Shown: positions 17,798 to 27,048, counted from the first letter of the stretch. The stretch is DNA of 64,000 nucleotides from Paraplanobispora siamensis (GCF_016863175.1 NZ_BOOJ01000012.1:1-64000), one strand, 5' to 3'. The notes: generated by a model from the sequence alone, not told the origin. A program made the numbers and translations.

Positions 17798-19603
17798 ATG
17801 CCGGATATCGCACCGCTGCGGCCGGGGGATCCGCCGCGGCTGGGGAACTTCGAACTCAAGGGAAGGCTGGGTGAGGGTGGTCAGGGAGTCGTCTACCTGG
17901 GGGAGTCCGACGAGGGCGAGCGCGCCGCCGTCAAGCTGCTGCACGTACGCTTCACCGGGGAGGCCCACGCCCGCTCCCGCTTCGCGCGCGAGCTGGCCGC
18001 GGCCCGGCGGGTGGAGGCCTTCTGCACGGCCCGGGTGCTCGACGCCGACCTCGACGGCGAGACGCCGTACATCGCCAGTGAGCTGATCGACGGGCCGTCG
18101 CTGCGCCAGGTCGTCGAGCGTGACGGGCCGCTGGAGGGGGAGGCGCTGACCAAGCTCGCCATCGGCACGGTCACCGCGCTCGCCGCGATCCACCACGCCG
18201 GGATCGCGCACCGCGACTTCAAGCCGGACAACGTGCTGCTGGCCGCAGACGGCCCCCGGGTCGTCGACTTCGGCATCTCGAAGATCATCGACGAGAGCGG
18301 GACCATCACCACCCGCGCGGTCGGCACCCCCGCCTACATGGCGCCCGAGCAGATCGCCGGGGAGCGGGTCGGCTTCGCCGCCGACGTGTTCGCCTGGGGA
18401 TCGACGATGATCTTCACCGCCACCGGCCGGTCCCCCTTCGGCAGGGAGACGATCGTGGCCACGCTCAACCGCGTCGTCAACCACGAGGCCGACGTGAGCG
18501 GCCTGCCCGAGGACCTGCGCCCGATCGTCGCCGCCTGCCTGGCCAAGGACCAGAAGCGCAGGCCCAGCGCCGACGAGGTGCTCAGGCGGCTGCTGGGCCA
18601 CCCCGCCGAGGACGCCGAGGTCTCCGACGAGGTGCTGGCCGAGGGCGTCCAGGCGGCCACCGTCGACCTGACCCGGACGGACATGCCCGCCCGGTCCGCC
18701 CGGCGCCGCCCCCTGGTGCTGACCGGCCTCGCGGCCGCCGGCGTGGCCGCGGCCGTCGCGCTCGTCCAGCTCGCCCCCACGTTCGGCGACGACGTCAAGC
18801 CGACCCCCGCGCCGAGCCCTTCCCCGACCGCCACCCCCACGCCCTCCACCGGCTCGGCCCTGCTCGACAGGATCAGGAAGACCGGGCAGCTGAGAGTCGG
18901 CTACCGAAAAGGCCTGCCGGGGGTCGCGCACAGCCCGCGCGAGGGTGATCCGCTCGAAGGGTTCGAGATCGATGTGGCCAGGCGCATCGCCGAGGAACTC
19001 GGCGTGCCCGAGGACGGTCTGACGTTCGTCCCCGTCGGCCAGGCCGAGCGTGCGTCGGCGCTGGAGCGACGGCGGGTCGACCTCGTCATCAGCACCTTCT
19101 CCATCACCGGGCAGCGGTCCACCCAGGTCGCCTTCGCGGGGCCGTACTACCTGGCCCACCGGGACATCCTGGTCCGCGCCGGCGCCGGGATCACCAGGGC
19201 GGAGCACCTGCGGGGCAAGGTCGTCTGCGTGCCGGCGGGCTCGACGGCCGCGGTGGCGCTCAAGGACAAGGGGATCGCCTTCGAGACCGTCGAAGAGGAC
19301 GACATGTCGCGATGCGCGGAGAAGGTGTCCGACGGCAGCGCCGACGCCCTGGTCGGCGACGACCTGGTGATCGCCGGGTTCGGGGCCCGCCGCGAGGGCC
19401 TGAAGATCGCCGGGGTGAAGCTCACCGACGACCGGTACGGCATCGGACTCCGGCTGGGCGACCCGGTCGCCTGCGAGAAGATCAATGAGATCGTCGCCGA
19501 CGCGTACCGCGACGGGGTGGTCAAGCAGTGGCTCGCGCGCCACTTCGCCACCGTGGACTTCCGCTACGAGACCGAACGGCCCCGGCCGGAGAGCTGCCGC
19601 TGA
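17798..19603 (+). CDS. Ser/Thr protein kinase fused to an extracellular solute-binding domain
   Basis: A 601-residue fusion. Residues 18-265 are a Hanks-type kinase: glycine loop GRLGEGGQGVVYLG, Lys46, catalytic HRDFKPDN (Asp140), DFG at 157-159 and APE in AYMAPEQ. A transmembrane segment spans about 305-326, then comes a Pro/Ser/Thr linker (PTPAPSPSPTATPTPS). Residues 352-601 are a family 3 solute-binding domain of the glutamate/amino-acid type (GQLRVGYRKGLPGV..LEGFEIDVARRIAEELG). An outside amino-acid-like ligand could therefore set the kinase activity directly. HRDFKPDN replaces the usual HRDLKPxN. It is divergent from the efflux operon and is likely monocistronic. Confidence 0.9.
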   Translation: MPDIAPLRPGDPPRLGNFELKGRLGEGGQGVVYLGESDEGERAAVKLLHVRFTGEAHARSRFARELAAARRVEAFCTARVLDADLDGETPYIASELIDGPSLRQVVERDGPLEGEALTKLAIGTVTALAAIHHAGIAHRDFKPDNVLLAADGPRVVDFGISKIIDESGTITTRAVGTPAYMAPEQIAGERVGFAADVFAWGSTMIFTATGRSPFGRETIVATLNRVVNHEADVSGLPEDLRPIVAACLAKDQKRRPSADEVLRRLLGHPAEDAEVSDEVLAEGVQAATVDLTRTDMPARSARRRPLVLTGLAAAGVAAAVALVQLAPTFGDDVKPTPAPSPSPTATPTPSTGSALLDRIRKTGQLRVGYRKGLPGVAHSPREGDPLEGFEIDVARRIAEELGVPEDGLTFVPVGQAERASALERRRVDLVISTFSITGQRSTQVAFAGPYYLAHRDILVRAGAGITRAEHLRGKVVCVPAGSTAAVALKDKGIAFETVEEDDMSRCAEKVSDGSADALVGDDLVIAGFGARREGLKIAGVKLTDDRYGIGLRLGDPVACEKINEIVADAYRDGVVKQWLARHFATVDFRYETERPRPESCR

Positions 19604-19711
19604 GACGGCGATCGGAAGCCCTCAACGGGCCGATCGCCGCCCATCGGCGCCGATCCGCTCCCCTCCGCGGCTCACCGTGCCGGCGCCGGGAGGGGTCGCG
19701 GGAGGACATGC

Positions 19712-19830
19712 GGTCCTCAGGCCGCGCGGGGTGAGGTCAGGAGGGGTGCGTGTCTTCAGCCGTGCGGGACACGGCCAGGAAGGCCACGTGGTCCTCGGAC
19801 CGCGCGAGGTGAGGTCAGGAGGGGCAGGTG
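19712..19830. repeat. Duplicated 3' end of the peptidase gene
   Basis: About 41 bp at 19790-19830, covering the last codons and stop of the minus-strand peptidase gene, recur with about six differences at 19712-19752 in the 210-bp spacer before the kinase gene end. The second copy lies 78 bp further downstream and carries the same reverse-complement stop region. Confidence 0.7.
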
Positions 19831-21350
19831 GTTCCGTTCTCGGGGACCCGGCCTTCCAGGAGGTAGGCGTCCACGGCCTTCTTGGTGCAGGCGTCGCCCG
19901 AGGTGTAGGAGCCGTGGCCCTCGCCCTTGCGGGTCACCAGGACGGCCTGCTTGAGCTGCTTGGTCAGCTCGGGGGCCCACTCGTAGGGGGTGGCGGGGTC
20001 GCCGGTGGAGCCGACCACCACGATCGGGGTCTCGGCGCCGGAGGCGTCGATCTTCTTGGCCTCGTCGCTGCCGGGGACCGGCCAGGCCGAGCAGATGGTC
20101 CCCATGCCGCCGTTGCCGAACAGCGGGGAGATCTTCAGCGCCTCCGACTCGGTGCGGGCCAGCTCCGCCTTGTCGGGCCGCTCGGCGGTGTCCACGCAGC
20201 TGATCGCGGGGAAGCTGCTCATGATGGTCGAGTAGGAGCCGTCGGGGGAGCGCTGGGTGTAGCTGTCGGCCAGCAGCAGAAGCCCTCGTCCGTCTCCCTG
20301 GAGCGCCATGCCCAGGGCCTGGTCCAGGAAGGGCCAGGTCTGCTCCGAGTAGAGCGCCTCGGCGATGCCGGTGGAGGCCAGCCCCTGGGTGAGCTGCCGG
20401 CCCTCGACCGGCAGGGGCTGGGCGTCCAGGTCGTCGAGGAGCTTCTCGACGTTCTTGTTCGCCGTGGCCAGGTCGGACCCGGTCTCGCACTGGCCGGCGT
20501 CCTTGACGCAGTCCTTCAGGAAGGACTCGTAGGCCTGCTGGAAGCCGGCCGTCTGGATCAGCGCGGTCTCCCGCAGGGACGCGCTCGGGTCCAGCGGGGC
20601 GTCCAGCACCATGCGCCCCACCTTCTGCGGGAACTTCGTGGCGTAGACCGCGCCGAGCTGCGTGCCGTACGAGAAGCCCAGGTAGGACAGCTTCTCGTCG
20701 CCCAGCGCCGCGCGGATCCGGTCCATGTCCTGGGCGGCGTTCACGGTGCCGATGTACGGCAGGACCTCGCCGGAGGTGGTCTCGCAGGCCTGGGCGAAGT
20801 CCTTGATCGTCTTCTCGGACTCCTCACGCTCGGCGGCGTCGTAGGGCGGGCCCTCCATGGCGGTGAAACGGTCCATCATGTCGGTGCCGCCGCAGCGGAC
20901 GCCGGAGCTGCGCTCCACCCCGCGCGGGTCGAAGCTGACCAGGTCGTAGCGGGTGTTGAGGGTGCCGAACGCCTTGGCCGCCTGGGCCAGGGTGTCGACG
21001 CCGGAGGCGCCGGGGCCGCCGAAGTTGAACAGCAGGGAACCGATCCGCTCACCCGGCCCGGTGGCCTTGACGCGCACGAGAGCGATGTCGATCTTCTTGC
21101 CCTCGGGCTCGGTGTAGTCGAGCGGGACGGCGAGCGTGCCGCACTGCAGGTTCTTGTCCTGCGCGGGCGGGCTCTGGCCGTCGGGGTATTTGATGTCGGT
21201 GCACGTCCCCCAGGTGACGGCGCCCTGCACCTCGGGCGTCTGCGGCGCGGGGCTGCCCGAGGCCGCGTCACCGCTCTCGCCGCCTCCGCTGCAGGCCGCC
21301 AGTCCGGCCGACAGGGCCGCCGCCGTGACGGCCGCCAGAATCCTTCGCAC
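19815..21350 (-). CDS. Secreted alpha/beta-hydrolase, tripeptidyl-aminopeptidase type
   Basis: A 511-residue lipoprotein hydrolase of the SlpD/SlpE/TAP group that removes tripeptides from the N-termini of outside proteins. The signal peptide has lipobox LSAGLAAC. The oxyanion-loop motif LFNFGGPGASG lies near residue 110, and the nucleophile Ser is in YLGFSYGTQLG near 215. The Asp is in VVGSTGDPATPYEWA and the His in KGEGHGSYTSGD close to the C-terminus, where TAP family members also carry a Cys pair. GTG 21350 is chosen for GGGGAG 7 bp upstream and a proper signal peptide right after it. The gene is probably transcribed alone. Confidence 0.9.
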   Translation of the reverse strand: MRRILAAVTAAALSAGLAACSGGGESGDAASGSPAPQTPEVQGAVTWGTCTDIKYPDGQSPPAQDKNLQCGTLAVPLDYTEPEGKKIDIALVRVKATGPGERIGSLLFNFGGPGASGVDTLAQAAKAFGTLNTRYDLVSFDPRGVERSSGVRCGGTDMMDRFTAMEGPPYDAAEREESEKTIKDFAQACETTSGEVLPYIGTVNAAQDMDRIRAALGDEKLSYLGFSYGTQLGAVYATKFPQKVGRMVLDAPLDPSASLRETALIQTAGFQQAYESFLKDCVKDAGQCETGSDLATANKNVEKLLDDLDAQPLPVEGRQLTQGLASTGIAEALYSEQTWPFLDQALGMALQGDGRGLLLLADSYTQRSPDGSYSTIMSSFPAISCVDTAERPDKAELARTESEALKISPLFGNGGMGTICSAWPVPGSDEAKKIDASGAETPIVVVGSTGDPATPYEWAPELTKQLKQAVLVTRKGEGHGSYTSGDACTKKAVDAYLLEGRVPENGTTCPS

Positions 21351-21407
21351 GATGTGCTCCCCTCGAAATCGCTCGCATCGCTCGCAGGGGAAGAGATTCA
21401 ACCCTAA

Positions 21408-21442
21408 CCGGGCGGGGTCTTCGAATCGAAGGCCCCGCCCGG
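21408..21442. terminator. Hairpin terminator after aceE
   Basis: CCGGGCGGGG and CCCCGCCCGG enclose a second dyad CTTCGA/TCGAAG, giving a nearly continuous 17-bp stem with one G-U pair. It lies 26 bp past the aceE stop, in the spacer before the peptidase gene start. Confidence 0.8.
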
Positions 21443-21467
21443 CTCAATCTCACAGACCCATCGACAT

Positions 21468-24218
21468 TCAGAAGCCCATCGACTGGGTGTCGTTGCTCTC
21501 GGCGCCACCGGCCTCGGTCACGCCGTTCTTGAGGTGGTAGCGGGAGATGGCCTCGCGCAGCACCTCCGAGTCCAGCTCGCCGCGGCGGACGAGCTGGGTG
21601 AGCACGGCCAGGGTGATCGAGGCCGCGTCCACGTGGAAGTGGCGGCGCAGCGCCGAGCGGGTGTCCGACAGGCCGAAGCCGTCGGTGCCCAGCGAGGACC
21701 AGTCACCCGGCACCCACTGGGCGATCTGGTCCTGCACCGCGCGCATGTAGTCGCTGACGCCCACGAACGGGCCCTGGGCCTGCGACAGCACCCGGGTCAC
21801 GTACGGCACGCGCTGCTCGGCGTCGGGGTTGAGCAGGTTGTGCTCCTCGGCCGCCAGCGCCTCGCGGCGCAGCTCCGTCCAGGAGGTGGCCGACCAGACC
21901 TCGGCCGCCACGCCCCAGTCCTCGGCGAGCATCCGCTGGGCCTCCACGGCCCACGGGCCGGCCACGCCGGAGACCAGGATGTTGGCCTTCGGCCCGGAGA
22001 CCCCCTCGGGCGCCGGGGCGAAGCGGTACAGGCCCTTCAGCAGACCGTCCACGTCCAGGTCGGCGGGCTCGGCCGGCTGGAGGTAGGGCTCGTTGTAGAC
22101 GGTCAGGTAGTAGAAGACGTCCTCCGGCTGCTCGCCGTACATCCTGCGCAGGCCGTCGCGGACGATGTGGCCGATCTCGAAGGCCCACGACGGGTCGTAG
22201 GACACCGCCGCCGGGTTCGTCGAGGCGATCAGCGGGGTGTGGCCGTCCTCGTGCTGCAGACCCTCGCCGTTCAGGGTCGTGCGGCCCGCGGTGGCGCCGA
22301 GCAGGAAGCCGCGGCCCATCTGGTCGCCCAGCTGCCACATCTGGTCGCCGGTGCGCTGCCAGCCGAACATCGAGTAGAAGATGTAGATCGGGATCATGTG
22401 CTCGCCGTGCGTGGCGTACGACGTGCCGGCGGCGACGAGCGAGGCCATCGAGCCCGCCTCGCTGATGCCCTCGTGCAGGATCTGACCCTCGGTCGACTCC
22501 TTGTAGGACAGCAGCAGCTCCCGGTCCACGGCCTCGTAGGTCTGGCCGTGCGGCGAGTAGATCTTCGCGGTCGGGAAGATCGCGTCGAGACCGAAGGTGC
22601 GCGCCTCGTCCGGGATGATCGGCACGAAGCGGTGGCCGATCTCCTTGTCGCGCATGAGGTCCTTGAGCAGGCGGACGAACGCCATGGTCGTGGCGACGTT
22701 CTGCTTGCCGGAGCCCTTCTTCAGCTGCGCGTAGGCGGAGTCGCCCGGAAGCGCGATCGGCTTGGCCCGGTTCACCCGCTTGGGCAGGACGCCGCCCAGG
22801 GCCGCGCGCCGCTCCTTCATGTAGGCGATCTCGGGGTCGTTCTCGCCCGGGTGGAAGTAGGGCGGCAGGTCGGCGTCCAGCGCCGAGTCCGGGATCGGCA
22901 GGTAGAGCCGGTCGCGGAACTCCTTCAGCTCGGCCTTGGACATCTTCTTCATCTGGTGTGTGGCGTTGCGCGCCTCGAAGTCCTTGCCGAGCGTCCAGCC
23001 CTTGATGGTCTGGGCGAGGATGACCGTCGGCTGGCCGACGTGCTCGCGGGCCGCCTTGAAGGCCGCGTAGACCTTGCGGTAGTCGTGGCCGCCGCGCGAC
23101 AGCTTGCGGATGTCGTCGTCGGTCAGGTGCTCGACCATCTTGCGCAGGCGCGGGTCGCCGCCGAAGAAGTGCTCGCGGATGTACTCGCCGCTCTCGACGG
23201 AGTAGGTCTGGAACTGGCCGTCGGGGGTGGTGTTCATCTGGTTGACGAGCACGCCGTCGACGTCGGCGGCCAGCAGCGGGTCCCAGTCGCGGCCCCAGAC
23301 CACCTTGATGACGTTCCAGCCGGCGCCGCGGAAGTACGACTCCAGCTCCTGGATGATCTTTCCGTTGCCGCGTACGGGGCCGTCGAGACGCTGCAGGTTG
23401 CAGTTGATGACGAAGGTGAGGTTGTCGAGCTCCTCGCGGGCGGCGATGCCGATCGCGCCGAGCGACTCCGGCTCGTCCATCTCGCCGTCGCCCAGGAAGC
23501 ACCAGACGTGGCTGCGGCTGGTGTCCTTGATCTGGCGGTTGAGCAGGTAGCGGTTGAACCGCGCCTGGTAGATCGCGCCGATCGGGCCCAGGCCCATGGA
23601 GACCGTGGGGAACTCCCAGAAGTCCGGCATGAGGCGCGGGTGCGGGTAGGACGGCAGGCCCTTGAAGCCGTGCGACAGCTCCTGGCGGAAGGCGTCGAGC
23701 TGGGCCTCGTTGAGCCGGCCCTCCAGGAAGGCGCGGGCGTAGATGCCGGGCGCCGCGTGTCCCTGGAAGAAGACCTGGTCGCCCGACTCGCCGTGATCCT
23801 TGCCGCGGAAGAAGTGGTTGAAGCCCACTTCGTAGAGCGACGCGGCGGAGGCGTAGGTGGCGATGTGGCCGCCGACGTTGGTGCGGGCGTTGGCCCGGGT
23901 CACCATGACCGCTGCGTTCCACCGGATGTAGGCGCGGATCCGCCGCTCGACGTGCTCGTCGCCGGGGAACCAGGGCTCGCGCTCCGGGGGGATGGTGTTG
24001 ATGTAGTCGGTGCTGCGCAGGCCGGGCACGCCGACCTGGTGCTCGCGGGCCCGCTCCAACAGGCGGAGCATGAGGTACCGCGCCCGGGTTCGACCCTCCG
24101 TCTTCACGACGTTGTCGAGCGACTCAAGCCACTCCTGGGTCTCGCTGGGGTCGACATCAGGGAGCTGACTGGGTAGGCCGTCGCTGATGATCGAGAAACG
24201 CTGGCGTCCGGAAGCCAC
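21468..24218 (-). CDS. aceE: Pyruvate dehydrogenase E1 component, homodimeric type (AceE)
   Basis: A 916-residue thiamine-diphosphate enzyme that decarboxylates pyruvate and acetylates the lipoyl group of E2, feeding acetyl-CoA to the TCA cycle and fatty-acid synthesis. Visible are [23 protein letters not shown], the TPP/Mg motif [25 protein letters not shown], and in the pyrimidine half [18 protein letters not shown] and [17 protein letters not shown]. The length matches the single-chain E1. The start is GTG 24218 (ASGRQRF...), matching streptomycete proteins that begin the same way; GTG 24263, preceded by GGATGGAAG, is the alternative. No E2 or E3 gene lies beside it, as is usual in actinomycetes. 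Confidence 0.96.
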   Translation of the reverse strand: MASGRQRFSIISDGLPSQLPDVDPSETQEWLESLDNVVKTEGRTRARYLMLRLLERAREHQVGVPGLRSTDYINTIPPEREPWFPGDEHVERRIRAYIRWNAAVMVTRANARTNVGGHIATYASAASLYEVGFNHFFRGKDHGESGDQVFFQGHAAPGIYARAFLEGRLNEAQLDAFRQELSHGFKGLPSYPHPRLMPDFWEFPTVSMGLGPIGAIYQARFNRYLLNRQIKDTSRSHVWCFLGDGEMDEPESLGAIGIAAREELDNLTFVINCNLQRLDGPVRGNGKIIQELESYFRGAGWNVIKVVWGRDWDPLLAADVDGVLVNQMNTTPDGQFQTYSVESGEYIREHFFGGDPRLRKMVEHLTDDDIRKLSRGGHDYRKVYAAFKAAREHVGQPTVILAQTIKGWTLGKDFEARNATHQMKKMSKAELKEFRDRLYLPIPDSALDADLPPYFHPGENDPEIAYMKERRAALGGVLPKRVNRAKPIALPGDSAYAQLKKGSGKQNVATTMAFVRLLKDLMRDKEIGHRFVPIIPDEARTFGLDAIFPTAKIYSPHGQTYEAVDRELLLSYKESTEGQILHEGISEAGSMASLVAAGTSYATHGEHMIPIYIFYSMFGWQRTGDQMWQLGDQMGRGFLLGATAGRTTLNGEGLQHEDGHTPLIASTNPAAVSYDPSWAFEIGHIVRDGLRRMYGEQPEDVFYYLTVYNEPYLQPAEPADLDVDGLLKGLYRFAPAPEGVSGPKANILVSGVAGPWAVEAQRMLAEDWGVAAEVWSATSWTELRREALAAEEHNLLNPDAEQRVPYVTRVLSQAQGPFVGVSDYMRAVQDQIAQWVPGDWSSLGTDGFGLSDTRSALRRHFHVDAASITLAVLTQLVRRGELDSEVLREAISRYHLKNGVTEAGGAESNDTQSMGF

Positions 24219-24490
24219 TGGGTCTCGCCTTCCGAGAATGGACTTTTGTCTGGTGTAGGTCACCTTCCATCCTGGTCGCTTACTCCGGAAAGTGCATCTC
24301 TACTGACCGGTAACCAGGATGTCCCTGCTGGCAGGGGGAGAACAGTGGCCTAGACCACCGATGGTAGGACGAATCAACATCAAAGGTTACATCGGGGCAC
24401 CTCTTTTCTGGAGGGCGCAGCCGTACGAACCTGGAGATGCCCGAACTCGTCATGTTCATAGCTCGTCATGTTCAGAGGGAGGCACCAGGG

Positions 24491-24685
24491 ATGCACGCGG
24501 CAGTGGGCGACCAGATCGTGGTGCACGGTCACACGACCGGCCACGGAGACCGGCGGGGCGAGATCGTCGAGGTGCGCGGAAGCGGGGGAGAACCCCCCTA
24601 TCTGGTCCGGTTCGACGACGGGCACACCGGCCTGGTGTTCCCCGGGCCGGACGCCGTCGTCATCCCGGCGTCGCACGGATCGTAG
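24491..24685 (+). CDS. DUF1918 small protein
   Basis: A 64-residue protein, MHAAVGDQIVVHGHTTG, then RRGEIVEVRGSGGEPPYLVRFDDGHTGLVFPGPDAVV. This is an SH3-like beta-barrel pattern known as DUF1918, widespread in actinobacteria; function unknown. ATG 24491 begins the conserved domain and is preceded by a GGGAGG stretch about 10 bp away; an ATG at 24437 would add 18 unrelated residues. The spacer of about 270 bp before it holds the divergent aceE promoter region. Confidence 0.85.
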   Translation: MHAAVGDQIVVHGHTTGHGDRRGEIVEVRGSGGEPPYLVRFDDGHTGLVFPGPDAVVIPASHGS

Positions 24686-24695
24686 GATTTGACAT

Positions 24696-25103
24696 GTGAG
24701 ATCTCAGACGATCGAGGTGGTGACCGGTTCCCACGAGCGGGTGCACGACATCACCTTCGAGTGCGAGAGTTTCGTCCGGTCGTGCGGAGGCGACGGCCTG
24801 CTGCACGTCTTCGTACCGCACGCGACGGCGGGGATCGCGCTGATCGAGCTCGGCTCGGGCAGCGACGACGACCTGCTCGCGGCGCTGAAGGACCTGCTCC
24901 CGGCCGACGACCGATGGAAGCACGCACACGGATCCCGGGGGCACGGCCGGTCGCACGTCATGCCCGCCCTCATTCCTCCGTACGCCACCGTCCCGGTTCT
25001 CGCCGGGCGTCTCGCGCTGGGCACCTGGCAGTCCATCGCCGTGGTGGATCTCAATGTCGACAATCGCGAACGCCAGGTGCGACTGTCATTTTTGTCGGAC
25101 TAA
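24696..25103 (+). CDS. YjbQ/UPF0047 family protein
   Basis: A 135-residue YjbQ protein. The signature is complete: VFVPHATAGIALIE, SGSDDDLLAAL, HAHGSRGHGRSHVMPALI and LALGTWQSIAVVDLN. The conserved His and Asp/Glu residues form the active-site cluster; some members show weak thiamine-phosphate-synthase activity, but the real substrate is not known. GTG 24696 follows the DUF1918 stop by 10 bp, so the two are likely co-transcribed. Confidence 0.9.
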   Translation: MRSQTIEVVTGSHERVHDITFECESFVRSCGGDGLLHVFVPHATAGIALIELGSGSDDDLLAALKDLLPADDRWKHAHGSRGHGRSHVMPALIPPYATVPVLAGRLALGTWQSIAVVDLNVDNRERQVRLSFLSD

Positions 25104-25226
25104 TTCATGCGTAGCCCAGTCGTTGCCGTGGCGACCGTTGACGACTGAGGGTCACAGCGTGTGGACTGTGCCGAAGCACTGTGAGCACCGTGTAAAGGCG
25201 GGGCCGTCGAAGCAGGAGGGATAAAC

Positions 25227-25655
25227 GTGAGCGCGACCGCGGGTCAGGCGCAGGGCGAACGCAGCCTGGCCGAACGACTCGGCCTCAAGCCGGGTCAGGT
25301 GGTGCAGGAGGTCGGATGGGACGAGGACGCCGACGACGATCTGCGCGACTCCATCGAGGAGCTGACCGGTAACGAACTGGTCGACGAGGACTACGACGAC
25401 GTCGTGGACGTCGTGCTGCTGTGGTGGCGTGACGGGGACGGCGATCTGTTCGACGCGCTGAGCAGCGTGGTGACCAACCTGACCGACGGTGGCCAGATCT
25501 GGCTGCTCACTCCCAAGGCGGGCCGCGAAGGCCACGTGGAGCCCAGCGACATCGGTGAGGACGCCACGACTGCGGGTCTGTCGCAGACCAGCAGCATCAG
25601 CGCCGCTCCCGACTGGTCGGGCACGCGCCTGGCCACGCCCAAGGCGCGCCGGTAG
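25227..25655 (+). CDS. DUF3052 protein
   Basis: A 142-residue acidic protein of the actinobacterial DUF3052 family: RLGLKPGQVVQEVGWDEDADDDLRD, EEDYDDVVDVVLLWWRDGDGDL, then a Ser/Thr-rich tail. AGGAGG lies 7 bp before the GTG start. Function is unknown. In actinomycetes it sits between aceE and an AhpE-type peroxiredoxin gene, as here, which hints at redox or acyl-CoA metabolism. A perfect hairpin follows 21 bp after the stop. Confidence 0.88.
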   Translation: MSATAGQAQGERSLAERLGLKPGQVVQEVGWDEDADDDLRDSIEELTGNELVDEDYDDVVDVVLLWWRDGDGDLFDALSSVVTNLTDGGQIWLLTPKAGREGHVEPSDIGEDATTAGLSQTSSISAAPDWSGTRLATPKARR

Positions 25656-25676
25656 GACCGGCGAGGTCCGGTCCGC

Positions 25677-25710
25677 CCTGCCGTACGGCTCGCGCGAGCC
25701 GTACGGCAGG
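25677..25710. terminator. 34-bp perfect palindrome after the DUF3052 gene
   Basis: A perfect palindrome centred between 25693 and 25694, with arms containing TGCCGTACGGCTCG. As RNA it forms a very stable hairpin. It separates the DUF3052 gene from the peroxiredoxin gene 42 bp on. The lack of a T-run leaves open a role as processing or attenuation site. Confidence 0.7.
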
Positions 25711-25752
25711 ATGACGGTGTCCGCCCGTCACCCGCGTGAAAGGACCAGCGAC

Positions 25753-26214
25753 ATGGCGGTCGAGGTGGGCTCCCCGGCACCGGACTTCGAGCTGAGAGAT
25801 CAGCACGGCGCTCCGGTCAGGCTCTCGGACCTCCGGGGGCGGAAGGTCCTGCTGGTCTTCTACCCCTTCGCCTTCAGCAACGTGTGTCACGGCGAGCTGT
25901 CCGCGATCCGTGACGAGCTCGCCGGCGGCGGCCTGCCGCAGGACGTCCGCGTTCTCACCGTCTCCGTCGACTCCGTCTTCGTCCAGCGCGCCTGGGCCGA
26001 CCGGGAGGGCTACGGTTTCGCCATGCTCTCCGATTTCTGGCCGCACGGACAGGTGGCGCGGGCGTACGGTGTGTTCGACGATGACAGGGGCATCGCGATG
26101 CGGGGCACCTTCGTCATCGATGGCGAGGGCGTGGTCCGCTGGCGTGTCGTGAGCCCGATCCCGGAGGCACGCGACATGGCCGAGTACCGCAAGGTGCTCG
26201 CCGAACTTTCCTAA
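25753..26214 (+). CDS. ahpE: AhpE-type one-Cys peroxiredoxin
   Basis: A 153-residue peroxiredoxin that reduces peroxides in the cytosol. The thioredoxin-fold start is MAVEVGSPAPDFELRDQHG, and the peroxidatic Cys45 lies in PFAFSNVCHGELSAIRDE, at the same position as in mycobacterial AhpE. The Thr that usually precedes it by three residues is replaced by Ser42. No resolving Cys is seen, so reduction probably comes from mycothiol/mycoredoxin. ATG 25753 has AAAGGA about 9 bp upstream; ATG 25711 would add 14 residues and lies next to the hairpin. Confidence 0.92.
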   Translation: MAVEVGSPAPDFELRDQHGAPVRLSDLRGRKVLLVFYPFAFSNVCHGELSAIRDELAGGGLPQDVRVLTVSVDSVFVQRAWADREGYGFAMLSDFWPHGQVARAYGVFDDDRGIAMRGTFVIDGEGVVRWRVVSPIPEARDMAEYRKVLAELS

Positions 26215-26274
26215 GCCGTGATCCGGCGGACGCGCGACCCGCGGACCGCCGGTCTCGACCCATCGGAGGCGATC

Positions 26275-26592
26275 ATGCCCTGCTTCTCGTGCGGGGCCCG
26301 GCAGACCGACCCGGTCCGCGGCGCCAGCCCCTGGAAGCGCGGGGTGCGCCAGGAGACCCAGGTGCTCATCTGCCCGGACTGCCAGCGCACCCACGACCTC
26401 GACCTCGACACCTGCACCACGTGCGGTTCCATCGCGCTCATCTGCCGGCTCGGCGAGGTCGAATGCCGCTCGTGCGGCGCGGTACGGCTCGCGGGCAGCC
26501 GCCCGGAGAGCCCCGCACGACCCGACGGCCTGGCCGACGAGGTCGCCGCGGCCCTCGACCGGGTGCTCGGCCGGCTGACCTCCCACGCCTGA
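26275..26592 (+). CDS. Small zinc-ribbon protein
   Basis: A 105-residue protein with four CxxC-type pairs: CFSCGARQTD, CPDCQRTHD, CTTCGS and CRSCGAVR. These can form two zinc ribbons. A helical tail ends ADEVAAALDRVLGRL. Start ATG 26275 has GGAGG 5 bp upstream. It follows ahpE by 60 bp, and zinc-thiolate centres next to peroxiredoxin genes can be redox sensors, but no function is known. A minisatellite starts directly after the stop codon. Confidence 0.75.
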   Translation: MPCFSCGARQTDPVRGASPWKRGVRQETQVLICPDCQRTHDLDLDTCTTCGSIALICRLGEVECRSCGAVRLAGSRPESPARPDGLADEVAAALDRVLGRLTSHA

Positions 26593-26688
26593 GCCGTCCT
26601 GTCCTTGAGGCGTCCTGTCCGTGGGCCGTCTTGTCCGTGGGCCGTCTTGTCCGTGGGCCGTCTTGTCCGTGGGCCGTCTTGTCCGTGA
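26593..26688. repeat. Six tandem 16-bp units after the zinc-ribbon gene
   Basis: Six contiguous copies of gccgtcttgtccgtgg. Units 3-5 are identical, unit 6 differs in its last base and units 1-2 are diverged. The array begins on the base after the TGA stop. Between 26689 and 26812 nothing further is recognised apart from AT-richer sequence that may hold a promoter for the ROK gene. Confidence 0.9.
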
Positions 26689-26812
26689 TCCGGACGGTCG
26701 ATGTTGCGGACGGCCCGGCTGGGTTAGGGTAAGTCGGCACAAACAGGGCATGCGGCCGATGCCGCGCTGCTCTTCGCCCGGGGTGCGCGCCGTTGATCGT
26801 GAAGAGGGCTGG

Positions 26813-27048
26813 ATGAGCATTCGTGGTGGCCGTCGATGCCGCGGTGGAGCGGTGGACGGCGCTGTCGCCGGTGCCGGCAGCGCTTCGTGAGCGGCCGTGT
26901 GGTGGTTGTCGGCGCCGGAGGTGCTTTTGAACGGCCGTGTGAGGGTTGCCGGCGCCGGAGGTGCTTTTGAACGGCCACGTGATGGCTGCCGGCGCAGGAG
27001 ATGCTTCGTGAGCGGTCATGCGGTGGCCGTCGACGTCAGGGGGACCTC
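26813..27048 (+). repeat. Decaying tandem copies of the ROK gene's 5' end
   Basis: Six units of about 34-41 bp precede the true start, with copies beginning at 26813, about 26847, 26887, 26927, 26967 and 27008; the gene itself begins with a seventh. Similarity to the gene rises toward it: the unit at 27008 reads MSGHAVAVDVRGTS then stop, against MSDYVVAVDVGGTS for the real protein. Units carry a purine-rich Shine-Dalgarno-like end followed by GTG, TTG or ATG, and some overlap stop and start as GTGA. Confidence 0.8.

Noticed and set aside
21534-24176. An 880-codon plus-strand frame opposite aceE
   Set aside because: It reads as Arg/Val/Gly/Asp-rich antisense with no domain. aceE on the other strand is certain.
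26593-26688. Possible CRISPR array
   Set aside because: The 16-bp units are contiguous with no spacers between them and no cas genes are near. The same holds for the other tandem arrays.
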